Source of the DNA: Verrucomicrobiota bacterium
GTDB taxonomy: Bacteria > Verrucomicrobiota > Verrucomicrobiia > Limisphaerales > CAZBKV01
DNA length: 13,863 bases
Reading direction: 5' to 3'
NCBI GenBank assembly: GCA_021160185.1
Contig: JAGHDA010000055.1
Span: 1-13,863 of the forward strand
Position numbers and translations under genes: made by a program. Positions 1 to 6,947 of this stretch are shown piece by piece (positions within the stretch are counted from its first letter, which is position 1; each line of letters opens with the position of its first letter). Under the pieces are notes generated by a model. The model saw nothing but the letters and a program-made list of their open reading frames with translations, searched no databases and was not told where the DNA came from.

Positions 1-1572
1 CTTCGGCGAGCGCAGCTTGTTGCGCAGGATTTGGATAGAGGGGCCTTGCCGCTCCCAAATATTCCGAAGCCACGCCGGCGCCATCTTGCCGCCCGGCCCC
101 ATGATGTGCGAGCCGAGCACAATATCAACGTCGCCGTCCCCGTCGATGTCGCCCGCGTCCATCACGATCCAACGCCCCCCAATGCACTCCCGAAATGTGT
201 ATGGCGCAAACTTCAGTCCGCCTTCATTTTCCAGGTAGACGAAACTTTCCCTGGGCGACTTGGCGTAGTCGGGAAAGTACGAAATCGCCGCAATATCCAG
301 ATCGCCGTCCTCGTCAAAGTCCCGCGCCATGGCGCGATATGCCCCGTTCATCGGGAAGAACCACGCCTCTTTGAACTGAAGGTTTCCCTCGTTCAGGTAG
401 ATGCGGATCCCGTGGCACTTCTTCAATGGGCTGTCGTACTCGCCGTTGTCGCCGTTGGCCACCAGAAGGTCTACCCGGCCGTCCTTGTTGAAATCGGCCG
501 GCTCAAAATAGGCGTGGCCGTACGCCGGGGGCTTCTGAAACAGGCTCTTGGTGGTGAAATGGCCCTTGCCGTCGTTGAGAAGGGCCAGGGCCGATTCCAG
601 CTCCTGGGCGAAAAGCACAAGCAAGTCCACGTGCCCGTCCTTGTTCAAATCGCGCGGGTAGGAGTAAAGCGCCCCGGTGCGGTCGATCAGCACGTGCTCG
701 CGCCACCGGTCCCCGCCAAGGTTTTCAAACCAGGAGTAGCGGCCGGTCAGATTGCCGAACATGCAAAGAACAAAATCCTCCTTGCCGTCTTCGTTAAGGT
801 CAGCGAACTGAAGATGCGTCGCCCGCGGCAAATCCTTCACCAGCGGGTGGAGATTGGTCAGGCCTGCCTCATGGCGCTCGAAGGTGAGCACCTGAGCTGT
901 GTAAAGCTCGGTGGGAAGAAAGCTTCCTATGCACGTCAGGTAATACCGGCCCGCCCGTTTTTCCAGATCCGCCGGAGGGTTGCCTATCCCAAGAGCGCCC
1001 TCCGCCACGCCCAGAGAATTAAGCACAAAAAGCGCCTGCGTCCGCTGGTCGCCCACGTAGATTCGCCGCTCGTCAGGAAGGATCCGCACCATGGTGGCAG
1101 TGGGCAGCGGCGTTCGAAACCGGGGCGGCTCGGCCTCGAAGAGCTTGAGCCCGATTTCGATCTTCGGACGCGGATCCTGAGGAAGCGGCTTTTCCGGGGC
1201 ATGGCTCAAATAAAAAAGCCGGATTGACGGCCACCACGCCGGGGAGACGAGGGGCTTGGCGGTGTAGATTTTCCGCGCCCGAATCAATTCTCCCTCCGGC
1301 GAACTGGCGTAATCAGGCTTGGCCGCGCCCAGGCGGACCTTCATCCGAGGCAAAATTTGTTCTCTCCAGTTGGAACGGGTGAGCATGTCCGGACGAACGA
1401 ACAAATGACAAAGCGTGCACGCCTGCCGGGCCCGTCGTTCCCCCAAACTCATCGGCGGCTTCTCCGAAGAAGACGCGGCCCATAAAACGGCCGTTCCAAC
1501 CAAAAGCGCCGCCGCCGCGCACGACCGCTTCCGAAAGCAGCCGTTGCTCCCAATTTGCGGTGATGCGTTCAT
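1..1572 (-). CDS. Exported haem-site/FG-GAP (VCBS) repeat protein, C-terminus beyond window
   Basis: At least 524 residues, with the 3' end outside the left edge. The ATG at 1570-1572 is followed by a basic stretch and a hydrophobic Ala/Leu/Val segment (about residues 14-33), a plausible Sec signal peptide. Residues 52-56 read CTLCH, a CxxCH c-type haem attachment motif, so the protein would be matured outside the cytoplasm. Five Asp-rich calcium-loop motifs of the FG-GAP/VCBS kind start near residues 258, 308, 360, 418 and 475 (for example DIDGDGDVD). Their 50-58 residue spacing is that of beta-propeller blades. This is seen directly; the role is unknown. Propellers of this type are commonly extracellular and bind partners or sugars, and the haem could serve electron transfer. 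The gene lies 103 bases downstream of the nitrilase gene on the same strand and may be co-transcribed with it. The frame stays open upstream, but no earlier ATG is followed by a signal sequence. Confidence 0.87.
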   Translation of the reverse strand, partial: MNASPQIGSNGCFRKRSCAAAALLVGTAVLWAASSSEKPPMSLGERRARQACTLCHLFVRPDMLTRSNWREQILPRMKVRLGAAKPDYASSPEGELIRARKIYTAKPLVSPAWWPSIRLFYLSHAPEKPLPQDPRPKIEIGLKLFEAEPPRFRTPLPTATMVRILPDERRIYVGDQRTQALFVLNSLGVAEGALGIGNPPADLEKRAGRYYLTCIGSFLPTELYTAQVLTFERHEAGLTNLHPLVKDLPRATHLQFADLNEDGKEDFVLCMFGNLTGRYSWFENLGGDRWREHVLIDRTGALYSYPRDLNKDGHVDLLVLFAQELESALALLNDGKGHFTTKSLFQKPPAYGHAYFEPADFNKDGRVDLLVANGDNGEYDSPLKKCHGIRIYLNEGNLQFKEAWFFPMNGAYRAMARDFDEDGDLDIAAISYFPDYAKSPRESFVYLENEGGLKFAPYTFRECIGGRWIVMDAGDIDGDGDVDIVLGSHIMGPGGKMAPAWLRNIWERQGPSIQILRNKLRSPK

Positions 1573-1585
1573 GCGCCTGCCTATT

Positions 1586-1593
1586 AAGCGCTT
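1586..1593. promoter_or_regulatory. AAGCGCTT palindrome upstream of the haem/FG-GAP gene
   Basis: An 8-bp perfect palindrome 13 bases before the ATG of the haem/FG-GAP gene, in the gap after the nitrilase gene. It matches the core seen in many LacI-family operators. The only other copy I found in the window is at 13730-13737, upstream of the glycosidase. An 8-base word can occur by chance, so this is weak. Confidence 0.2.
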
Positions 1594-1675
1594 CGGCCCG
1601 GGCCCGCGCAAGGGCGGCTTCGGACGCCGCCCCAGGCACGGAACGGCGCTCGCAAAAGTCTGCGCGATAAACGCT

Positions 1676-2617
1676 CTACGCCTGCTGGTCCACCAGCTCC
1701 AAGCCGCTTCGGAGCCATGGGCCGAGAAGCGCCCCGGGGGAGGCCGCTTTGCGAGCCACCCAACGGGTGGCGTCCTCGAGCCGCACGCGAGCGAGGACCA
1801 GCCGCTCCTCAAAGTGCCCGGCCTCAGCCAACACACGCCCGGAAGGATGAACGATCTTGCTGTTGCCGTGGGACTGGGAAGGCGAGCGCATGGCGTCCGG
1901 ATTGGCCGGAGCGTTGGCCATAACCAGGAAAATCCCGTTCTCGGCGGCGCGGGCGACGGGCATGGCCCGGTAGGCCGAAAGCTTTTCTTCGTGAAGCAAG
2001 CCGCTCTCGTTGCTGCAAAGGTAGCAAACCTGCGCCCCGGCCAGAGCCGGCAAACGAACCAGCTCCGGATACCGCTCGTCGTGGCAGATCAGAAAACACG
2101 AAGGGGCGCCGGCCACACGGTACACCGGCAACCGGCGGCCGGGCGCAGGCCATTTCTCCGCCAGATACACCTTCGCGTACCGGCCGCGAACGCTTCCATC
2201 CCTGTCGATCACGAGCAGGCTGTCAAACACCCGGCCCTCTTCCCAATGGGCCGTGCCAAGGATCACAGCCACGCGCAACCGTTCCGCGGCGCGGCGGACC
2301 GCTTCTTCGCCTCGCGCAAAAACCTCGGGCCGGGCCTCCCTCCAGTATCCGGGGTCGCATTCGTAGCCGCACAGGCAGGCCTCGGGAAAGGCGACCGCCT
2401 CCGCCCCGGCGTCAGCCGCGCGCCGGAGCCAATCGAGGATCTTTTCCGCGCTGCGCTCGACGTCGGGATAGGTCAGGATCTGGCAAGCGGCCACAGTAAG
2501 TTGGCCGGAAGCCGCCTCGGCTGGGCGGAATTCGGCGGCGTCTTCCGCGACAGAACGCCCCGAAAGGGCCAGCCCCGTGGTGGCCAGGCCGGCGGCAAGG
2601 AAATCGCGTCGTTTCAT
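1676..2617 (-). CDS. Tat-type exported carbon-nitrogen hydrolase (nitrilase superfamily)
   Basis: A 313-residue protein of the nitrilase superfamily, which hydrolyses nitriles, amides or carbamoyl groups through a Glu-Lys-Cys triad. All three positions are visible in their usual contexts: E79 in AFPEAC, K149 in RYAKVYL and C178 in FLICHDERYPE. The N-terminus begins MKRRDFLAAG, a twin-arginine motif followed by a hydrophobic segment and AxA-like sites near residue 26, so the enzyme is probably exported folded by Tat. I chose the ATG at 2615-2617 because the twin-arginine motif follows at once; the frame can be extended nine codons to a TTG at 2644. The substrate cannot be read from sequence; N-carbamoyl or amidase-type substrates are as likely as nitriles. 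Its upstream region faces the tRNA gene, and the haem/FG-GAP gene follows on the same strand. Confidence 0.9.
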   Translation of the reverse strand: MKRRDFLAAGLATTGLALSGRSVAEDAAEFRPAEAASGQLTVAACQILTYPDVERSAEKILDWLRRAADAGAEAVAFPEACLCGYECDPGYWREARPEVFARGEEAVRRAAERLRVAVILGTAHWEEGRVFDSLLVIDRDGSVRGRYAKVYLAEKWPAPGRRLPVYRVAGAPSCFLICHDERYPELVRLPALAGAQVCYLCSNESGLLHEEKLSAYRAMPVARAAENGIFLVMANAPANPDAMRSPSQSHGNSKIVHPSGRVLAEAGHFEERLVLARVRLEDATRWVARKAASPGALLGPWLRSGLELVDQQA

Positions 2618-2626
2618 AACCGTTTT

Positions 2627-2655
2627 TTGGAGGTTGGCAGGCAAAGCGGTTTATG
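2627..2655 (+). promoter_or_regulatory. Possible sigma70-type promoter of the tRNA gene
   Basis: TTGGAG at 2627-2632 and TTTATG at 2650-2655 are separated by 17 bases and would start transcription about 14 bases before the tRNA. Both hexamers match the consensus only in part (about three of six each), so the spacing and position are the main support. Confidence 0.25.
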
Positions 2656-2675
2656 CAACCCTTCCTTTGCCCGGT

Positions 2676-2752
2676 GCGCCGGTAGCTCAATTGGATAGAG
2701 CATCTGACTTCGGATCAGAGGGTTGGGGGTTCGAGTCCCTCCCGGCGTGCCA
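2676..2752 (+). tRNA. tRNA-Arg(UCG), CCA encoded
   Basis: A complete 77-nt cloverleaf. The acceptor stem GCGCCGG (2676-2682) pairs with CCGGCGT (2742-2748) with one G-U pair, followed by discriminator G and an encoded CCA (2750-2752). The anticodon stem TCTGA/TCAGA encloses a 7-base loop, with U33 and anticodon TCG at 2710-2712, which reads the arginine codon CGA. The T-loop is TTCGAGT and the D-arm contains AGCTCAATTGGAT. A TTTTCTTT run follows directly and may aid transcript release. The minus-strand gene to the right has its stop codon inside this tRNA. I see no attachment-site duplication or integrase beside it. Confidence 0.97.
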
Positions 2753-4282
2753 TTTTCTTTCAACCGAGCTTCGCCCGCCTGACGGTCCGCCGCTTAACAA
2801 CGGAACCGGCGTGTAACTCCACACCCAATCGCTGTCCTTCGCTCCAAGATCCGGAAGACCTCTCTTGTTCAAAATGATTCGTCCCCCGTCATCCTCTCCG
2901 TCTGGACCGCGGGAATAGAGAACGAACTTGTCCTTCTCCTCAAGTCGGTAAACCAACCGCTCGCCTGTGGACGGATCCACGGGGGTCTGCGCAAGGAACC
3001 GGGGCGCGAGTTGATCCAGGCTCTCCGGATAGCGGCCGAAGCGAAGCCGAAACCTTTCCAGGGCCACGGCCGCGCGAGCCATCGAGATCAAGCTCTGGCG
3101 CCGAGCAATCACGACGAGAACCCGATCAACCGGCTGAAAGGACATTGCCGCGAGGAAACGGTAAGGGTGTCTCGTATGAGAAAGCGTCTCGAAGAAGGGC
3201 GCATGCCGAATCCTGAATTCCCCCAGCCGCACCACGCCGCGCTCGGCGTCCAGGACCGGCAAGCAATGCTCTTGGAAGCTTTCAGCCAGCAAGCGCATGT
3301 TTGCATAAATGAGGCAGCCTGCTATCCGATTGCCTATCCACGGCCATCGCTCCGCAACGCTCTTGAACACGCCTATCTCGAACGCGCGCTCGCCGCGGAA
3401 GCATAACTTGGCGTCACGCACATAGTTCGCGCGGTCAAGGGCTTCTTGAAGCGCAGCCAGATCCTCCTTGCCCCAGCGGCGCGCGGCCAGTCCTTCCCAG
3501 ATCGGGCGGCAAGCGTCGCACAACAGCGCGGCTTCCACGAAAGCCGCGAGGAAAGAAGGCGCGTTGGTGGGCGCGCGCAAAAGTCGCAGCGCGGTCTCCA
3601 CATCCTCAACAGCTTCGCGCGAACGGTTGTGTCGGACACGAACCGTCGCCCGGAGGGAGAACATTCGGCCCGCGGCTTTCAGAAAAGGCCATTCGGGAAG
3701 CGAGATGAAGAAGCTCGCCCGGTTAGTCCAGTAAGGAAGCCAGGCTCGAGAGCGGCGCGCGGCCGCGGCCAGCTCAGCGAGCCTCGGTTCCTCGATCGAG
3801 ACGAGCCGTTCCACCCGATCCGCGGCGGAAAGGTTGGTTTGGCCGAGAACGGCCGCCGCCTTGGGATCCAAGCGACCCGAGGCGCTTTCCAACGAAGCGA
3901 GCGCCTTGGTCAGGTCGAGCGGCTTCCCGGCCATGTAGCCGGGGGAAAGCGACAAAAGCCGGATCCACTCCGGCATGCGGCAAGCCGCTCTGATCTTTCC
4001 CTCGTCGGCAAATGCAGCCTCTCCATTCTCCCTGAAGACAATTCGGCCTTCCAGAAGGGGCCGGAGACTCGGCGTGGCAAAAAAATTTTCCTCGTCCGGC
4101 GGCCTGGAACCGATGAAATCCTCCCAATCCAACCGCTCGCCCTGCCTCTCGAGGCTCTCTTTGTACGCCTCCCATCTCTTCTGCCGGCGGCCGGTTTCCC
4201 ACCACAACGCCGCAGGCGCCAAGAGGATCAGGCCGACGATCCCCGCCGCAACGCCGCCCAAAATCCAAAGAAGTTTTCGCAT
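2687..4282 (-). CDS. Uncharacterised membrane-anchored protein with pseudopilin-like (GspG-type) C-terminal region
   Basis: 531 residues that I do not recognise as a named family. Residues 4-28 form a hydrophobic N-terminal segment (LLWILGGVAAGIVGLILLAP), probably a signal anchor with the rest outside the cytoplasm. The middle is helical-looking and rich in Ala, Leu and Arg. Around residues 411-460 it carries FGRYPESLDQLAP, a TPVDPSTG segment, and YSRGPDGEDDGG. This resembles the C-terminal domain of type II secretion pseudopilins and similar tails on many Planctomycetes/Verrucomicrobia proteins. The gene starts 73 bases downstream of the bioB stop on the same strand. The frame contains no stop until 2687-2689, which lies inside the plus-strand tRNA. 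The last 21 or so residues are therefore antisense tRNA sequence (the familiar DSNPQPSDPKSDAL signature) and are unlikely to be functional. The native end may be near residue 494. The gene is real; its role is unknown. Confidence 0.72.
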   Translation of the reverse strand: MRKLLWILGGVAAGIVGLILLAPAALWWETGRRQKRWEAYKESLERQGERLDWEDFIGSRPPDEENFFATPSLRPLLEGRIVFRENGEAAFADEGKIRAACRMPEWIRLLSLSPGYMAGKPLDLTKALASLESASGRLDPKAAAVLGQTNLSAADRVERLVSIEEPRLAELAAAARRSRAWLPYWTNRASFFISLPEWPFLKAAGRMFSLRATVRVRHNRSREAVEDVETALRLLRAPTNAPSFLAAFVEAALLCDACRPIWEGLAARRWGKEDLAALQEALDRANYVRDAKLCFRGERAFEIGVFKSVAERWPWIGNRIAGCLIYANMRLLAESFQEHCLPVLDAERGVVRLGEFRIRHAPFFETLSHTRHPYRFLAAMSFQPVDRVLVVIARRQSLISMARAAVALERFRLRFGRYPESLDQLAPRFLAQTPVDPSTGERLVYRLEEKDKFVLYSRGPDGEDDGGRIILNKRGLPDLGAKDSDWVWSYTPVPLLSGGPSGGRSSVERKWHAGRDSNPQPSDPKSDALSN

Positions 4283-4354
4283 CGTTGTTCCGCGCCACGA
4301 TAAGCCCGCCCGGCGCAGGCGGCGAGCGGCTTCCCTCAGCGCGACATTCCGGAT

Positions 4355-5428
4355 CTACCCGGCGGCGCGCGGAACGGCGGCTTGCTCTCGGTCCGGGGAC
4401 GGGGGCCCAAAGTCCGGCTCGAGCCCCAGATCCCGAAGCATTTGAAGATCCTCCTCCACAGGCCGGTTGAGCGTGGTAAGATAGTTGCCCACCATAAGGG
4501 CGCTGGCTCCGGCGGCGAAGACGAGGCTTTGAGCGTCCCGCAGGTTGACCGCTCGGCCCCCGGCTACAAGGATTTGTTGGCGCGGGAGGATCAGCCGGAA
4601 GCAGGCCACGGTCTTGAGGATTTCCAAAGGATGGAGCGGAGGATTGTTCTCGCAAGGCGTGCCGGGAATCGGGTTGAGAATGTTGATCGGCACGACGTCT
4701 GCTTCCAAATCGCGAAGAGCGAACGCCAGATCGATCCTGTCCTCGCGCGTCTCGCCTAAACCCAACACGCCCCCGGAACAAACCCGGATGCCGGCGGCTT
4801 TGAGGCAGCGAAGCGTGCGGAGGCGGTCTTCATAGGTGTGCGTCGTGCATTGGCTGGGGAAAAACCGCCGCGACGTCTCCAGGTTATGGTTGTAACAGCG
4901 GACGCCCGCTTCATAAAGCCGACGCGCCACGCGAGGATTCTGGATAAGGCCGAGGGAAGCGTGCGGCTGGACCTTTCCCTTGCGCTCCAGAAGCTGGAAT
5001 TGCTCGCACAGACGATCCAGCAAGGGACCTTCTTCCAGCCCCCGCCAGGCGGCCACCAGGGCCACCCCCCGCACGCCGTAGCGGCGCGTCTCAGCCGCCG
5101 CCCGGAGAATCGATTCCGCATCCAGCAAACCGTGCCGGGGCGTCTCAGTCGCGTAACGGGAGGCCTGAGCGCAAAACTTGCAGTCTTCGGGGCAGCCTCC
5201 AGCCTTAATGTTCAAGATGGAGCAAAGGCGAATCCGGCGTCCGTGGAAACGCTCCCGGACCCGATTGGTCCAAGCGAGCAGCTCGAAGATGTCGGCCGGC
5301 TCCTCGAGGGCGATCAGGTCGAGGGCCTGCCGGCGAGTGATTTGGCCGCCGTCCAGGACGGTCCGGGCGGCTTCCGCGATGCGGTTGCGGGCGACGGCGT
5401 CAAGCATAGCAAATGGTTTGTTTGACAT
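4355..5428 (-). CDS. bioB: Biotin synthase BioB (radical SAM) with unusual auxiliary-cluster ligands
   Basis: 357 residues, close to the usual length. It belongs to the radical-SAM family that inserts sulfur into dethiobiotin, the last step of biotin synthesis in the cytoplasm. The [4Fe-4S]/SAM motif is C79-P-E-D-C83-K-F-C86. Other BioB signatures are YNHNLET (179-185), VCSGGVLGLGE (216-226), INILNPIPGTP (249-258), the GGR around R292 and a GNYLTT near 314-319. Compared with E. coli BioB as I remember it, C188 and R260 are kept as C217 and R292. The C97 and C128 positions, however, are A123 and H156. A CTTHTY segment (C194) replaces ITTRTY, as in anaerobe-type BioBs. No other biotin gene is in the window. 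The start at 5426-5428 lacks a clear Shine-Dalgarno; M8 is an alternative. The oxidoreductase gene lies upstream on the same strand, separated by a strong hairpin. Confidence 0.95.
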   Translation of the reverse strand: MSNKPFAMLDAVARNRIAEAARTVLDGGQITRRQALDLIALEEPADIFELLAWTNRVRERFHGRRIRLCSILNIKAGGCPEDCKFCAQASRYATETPRHGLLDAESILRAAAETRRYGVRGVALVAAWRGLEEGPLLDRLCEQFQLLERKGKVQPHASLGLIQNPRVARRLYEAGVRCYNHNLETSRRFFPSQCTTHTYEDRLRTLRCLKAAGIRVCSGGVLGLGETREDRIDLAFALRDLEADVVPINILNPIPGTPCENNPPLHPLEILKTVACFRLILPRQQILVAGGRAVNLRDAQSLVFAAGASALMVGNYLTTLNRPVEEDLQMLRDLGLEPDFGPPSPDREQAAVPRAAG

Positions 5429-5456
5429 TAAGACTTAGCATACGCGTCGGTCCGAG

Positions 5457-5484
5457 CGTTCCCGGCCCGCAAGGGCCGGGAACG
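5457..5484 (-). terminator. Perfect 12-bp GC-rich hairpin between oxidoreductase and bioB
   Basis: CGTTCCCGGCCC (5457-5468) and GGGCCGGGAACG (5473-5484) pair perfectly around a 4-base loop, GCAA on the plus strand and TTGC on the minus strand. It begins 16 bases after the oxidoreductase stop and ends 28 bases before the bioB start. No T-run follows on either strand, so a classical intrinsic terminator is not shown. It could act as a 3'-end stabiliser, a processing site or a factor-assisted terminator that uncouples bioB from the upstream gene. Confidence 0.45.
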
Positions 5485-5500
5485 GGCCGGCATCCAGGGG

Positions 5501-6664
5501 CTACCTCACAAACGACTTGGTGAAATCCTCGTCGCCAACCTGGACCACTTTTTTCTGGAACTTGGAGTTGGCGATCAGCTCCTGCAGCTTCCGCTCGTAA
5601 GCCGCCGCGTCCAAGGGAAGCTGGACGGGTTGGCCGATGAGCGAGGAATAAAGGGCGGCGTTGGCCAACTCGACCGAACGAACCCCTTCCTCGCCTGGGG
5701 CGATCAGGGGCGTTCCGTCCAGAATGGCGTCCACGAAATTCTGAGTCAGCGTGGCATGTTGGGCGGGGGCGTTGTCGAAGGGAATTTCCACCTTCCAGAT
5801 GTCCGGCCTGGCGAACCCCGCCTTGGCGGTTTTGCTGAATTCGATCATGTCCGTCTCGTTGCGGATGAAGAGAAGCCGGTCGTTTTCCAGAACAAGCTTT
5901 CCGCGGGTTCCGGCGATTTCGAGGCGGTTGGTTCCGGGAGCTTCGCCGGTGCTGGTGATGAAGGCGCCGACAGCTTGGTTGGGCCACTCCATATAGGCGG
6001 TGACATTGTCTTCTACCTCAATCTCGTGGTACCGGCCCAACTGGCAGAAACCGCGCACCATCGAGGGCATCCCGCACAGCCATTGGAGGATGTCCAGGTT
6101 ATGAGGGCATTGGTTGAGGAGCACGCCGCCGCCTTCGCCCTTCCAGGTGGCGCGCCATCCGCCGCTGGCATAGTAGATCTCGGTTCGGAACCAGTCGGTC
6201 ATGATCCAGTTGAAGCGGACGATCCGGCCCAACTCGCCTGAATCGATCAGTTTCTTGATCTTCACGTAGCGGGGCTCGGTGCGGAGTTGGAACATTGCGC
6301 CGAAAACCAGGTTGGGGCGCTTCTTCGCGGCGGCAATGAGCCGCTCGGCGTCCGCTTTGTGCACCGAGATGGGCTTTTCGACCATGACGTGCAGCCCGGC
6401 TTCCAACGCGGCGATGCCCAAGGTAGTGTGCTGGTAATGAGGTGTGGCGACAATAACCGCATCCGCGTCCCCCGAGGCGATGAGTTTCTCGCCCTCCTCG
6501 TAGGTCTTGAGCCCTTTGGCTTTCCAGGGTTCAAGCGGGGCCATCGGGTCCGCCACCGCCGTCAACTCACAACGCTTGACTTTGCCTTCGAGCAGATATC
6601 CGGCGTGATATTTGCCGATGTTGCCCAGGCCGATGATGCCGATGCGAACTTTCTTTTCGCTCAT
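5501..6664 (-). CDS. Gfo/Idh/MocA-family NAD(P)-dependent oxidoreductase
   Basis: 387 residues, typical for the family. Residues 6-17 (VRIGIIGLGNIG) form the Rossmann dinucleotide-binding GxGxxG. E96-K97-P98 is the family's EKP motif carrying the catalytic lysine. The second domain has NQCPHNLDILQW (184-195), with H188 and D191 in the positions that bind substrate in sugar or inositol dehydrogenases. Members oxidise or reduce sugars, inositols and related polyols; the substrate cannot be inferred here. No signal peptide is present, so it is probably cytoplasmic. I placed the start at the ATG at 6662-6664, where similarity begins. The frame is open 115 codons further upstream, but that stretch looks non-coding and would overlap the HU gene. 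The gene is divergent from HU. It lies 72 bases upstream of bioB, with a strong hairpin between them. Confidence 0.93.
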   Translation of the reverse strand: MSEKKVRIGIIGLGNIGKYHAGYLLEGKVKRCELTAVADPMAPLEPWKAKGLKTYEEGEKLIASGDADAVIVATPHYQHTTLGIAALEAGLHVMVEKPISVHKADAERLIAAAKKRPNLVFGAMFQLRTEPRYVKIKKLIDSGELGRIVRFNWIMTDWFRTEIYYASGGWRATWKGEGGGVLLNQCPHNLDILQWLCGMPSMVRGFCQLGRYHEIEVEDNVTAYMEWPNQAVGAFITSTGEAPGTNRLEIAGTRGKLVLENDRLLFIRNETDMIEFSKTAKAGFARPDIWKVEIPFDNAPAQHATLTQNFVDAILDGTPLIAPGEEGVRSVELANAALYSSLIGQPVQLPLDAAAYERKLQELIANSKFQKKVVQVGDEDFTKSFVR

Positions 6665-6834
6665 AACGGATACAAGCTTCTGTTTTTCGTCTCCAGCCAA
6701 TCTGTAGAAAATCTGGCCCGCTTCCCTGGAACGAGGCAACCTCTTTCTGGCGGCGCGGCTGCGCTCCGGCCTCGCCGGCCAGTCTCGGCGGAACCCGCGT
6801 TCCGCTGTTTTTTCGCTTCGGGCTGTAAAACCGC

Positions 6835-6863
6835 TTGCAAACCAACTCGTTTTTCGGTAAGAA
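6835..6863 (+). promoter_or_regulatory. Possible promoter for the HU gene
   Basis: TTGCAA (6835-6840) and TAAGAA (6858-6863) are spaced by 17 bases in the 283-base divergent gap before HU. The hexamers match consensus at four and three positions. The resulting leader of about 78 bases would contain a 6-bp GCGCGC hairpin (6884-6889 with 6900-6905). The rest of the gap shows no gene. Weak support. Confidence 0.25.
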
Positions 6864-6947
6864 ACGATAGCCGGTTCACATTTGCGCGCATGTTGCGGGG
6901 CGCGCGAACGGACAAAGCGAAGAGACAACCCTAACCCAATAAAAACC

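Noticed and set aside
31..1227. A 398-codon open frame on the plus strand at the left edge
   Set aside because: The opposite strand encodes the FG-GAP repeats and haem motif; the plus frame is its exact codon-aligned antisense.
1313..1639. A second minus-strand frame of 108 codons overlapping the start of the haem/FG-GAP gene
   Set aside because: It lacks recognisable motifs, while the overlapping frame gives a signal peptide and CxxCH in the right order.
1415..2698. A 427-codon plus-strand frame across the nitrilase gene
   Set aside because: The minus strand carries the complete Glu-Lys-Cys nitrilase. The plus frame shows no domain and runs into the tRNA.
2676..2752. The tRNA as an integration site of a mobile element
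   Set aside because: No integrase, no repeated tRNA 3' end and no change in gene character nearby.
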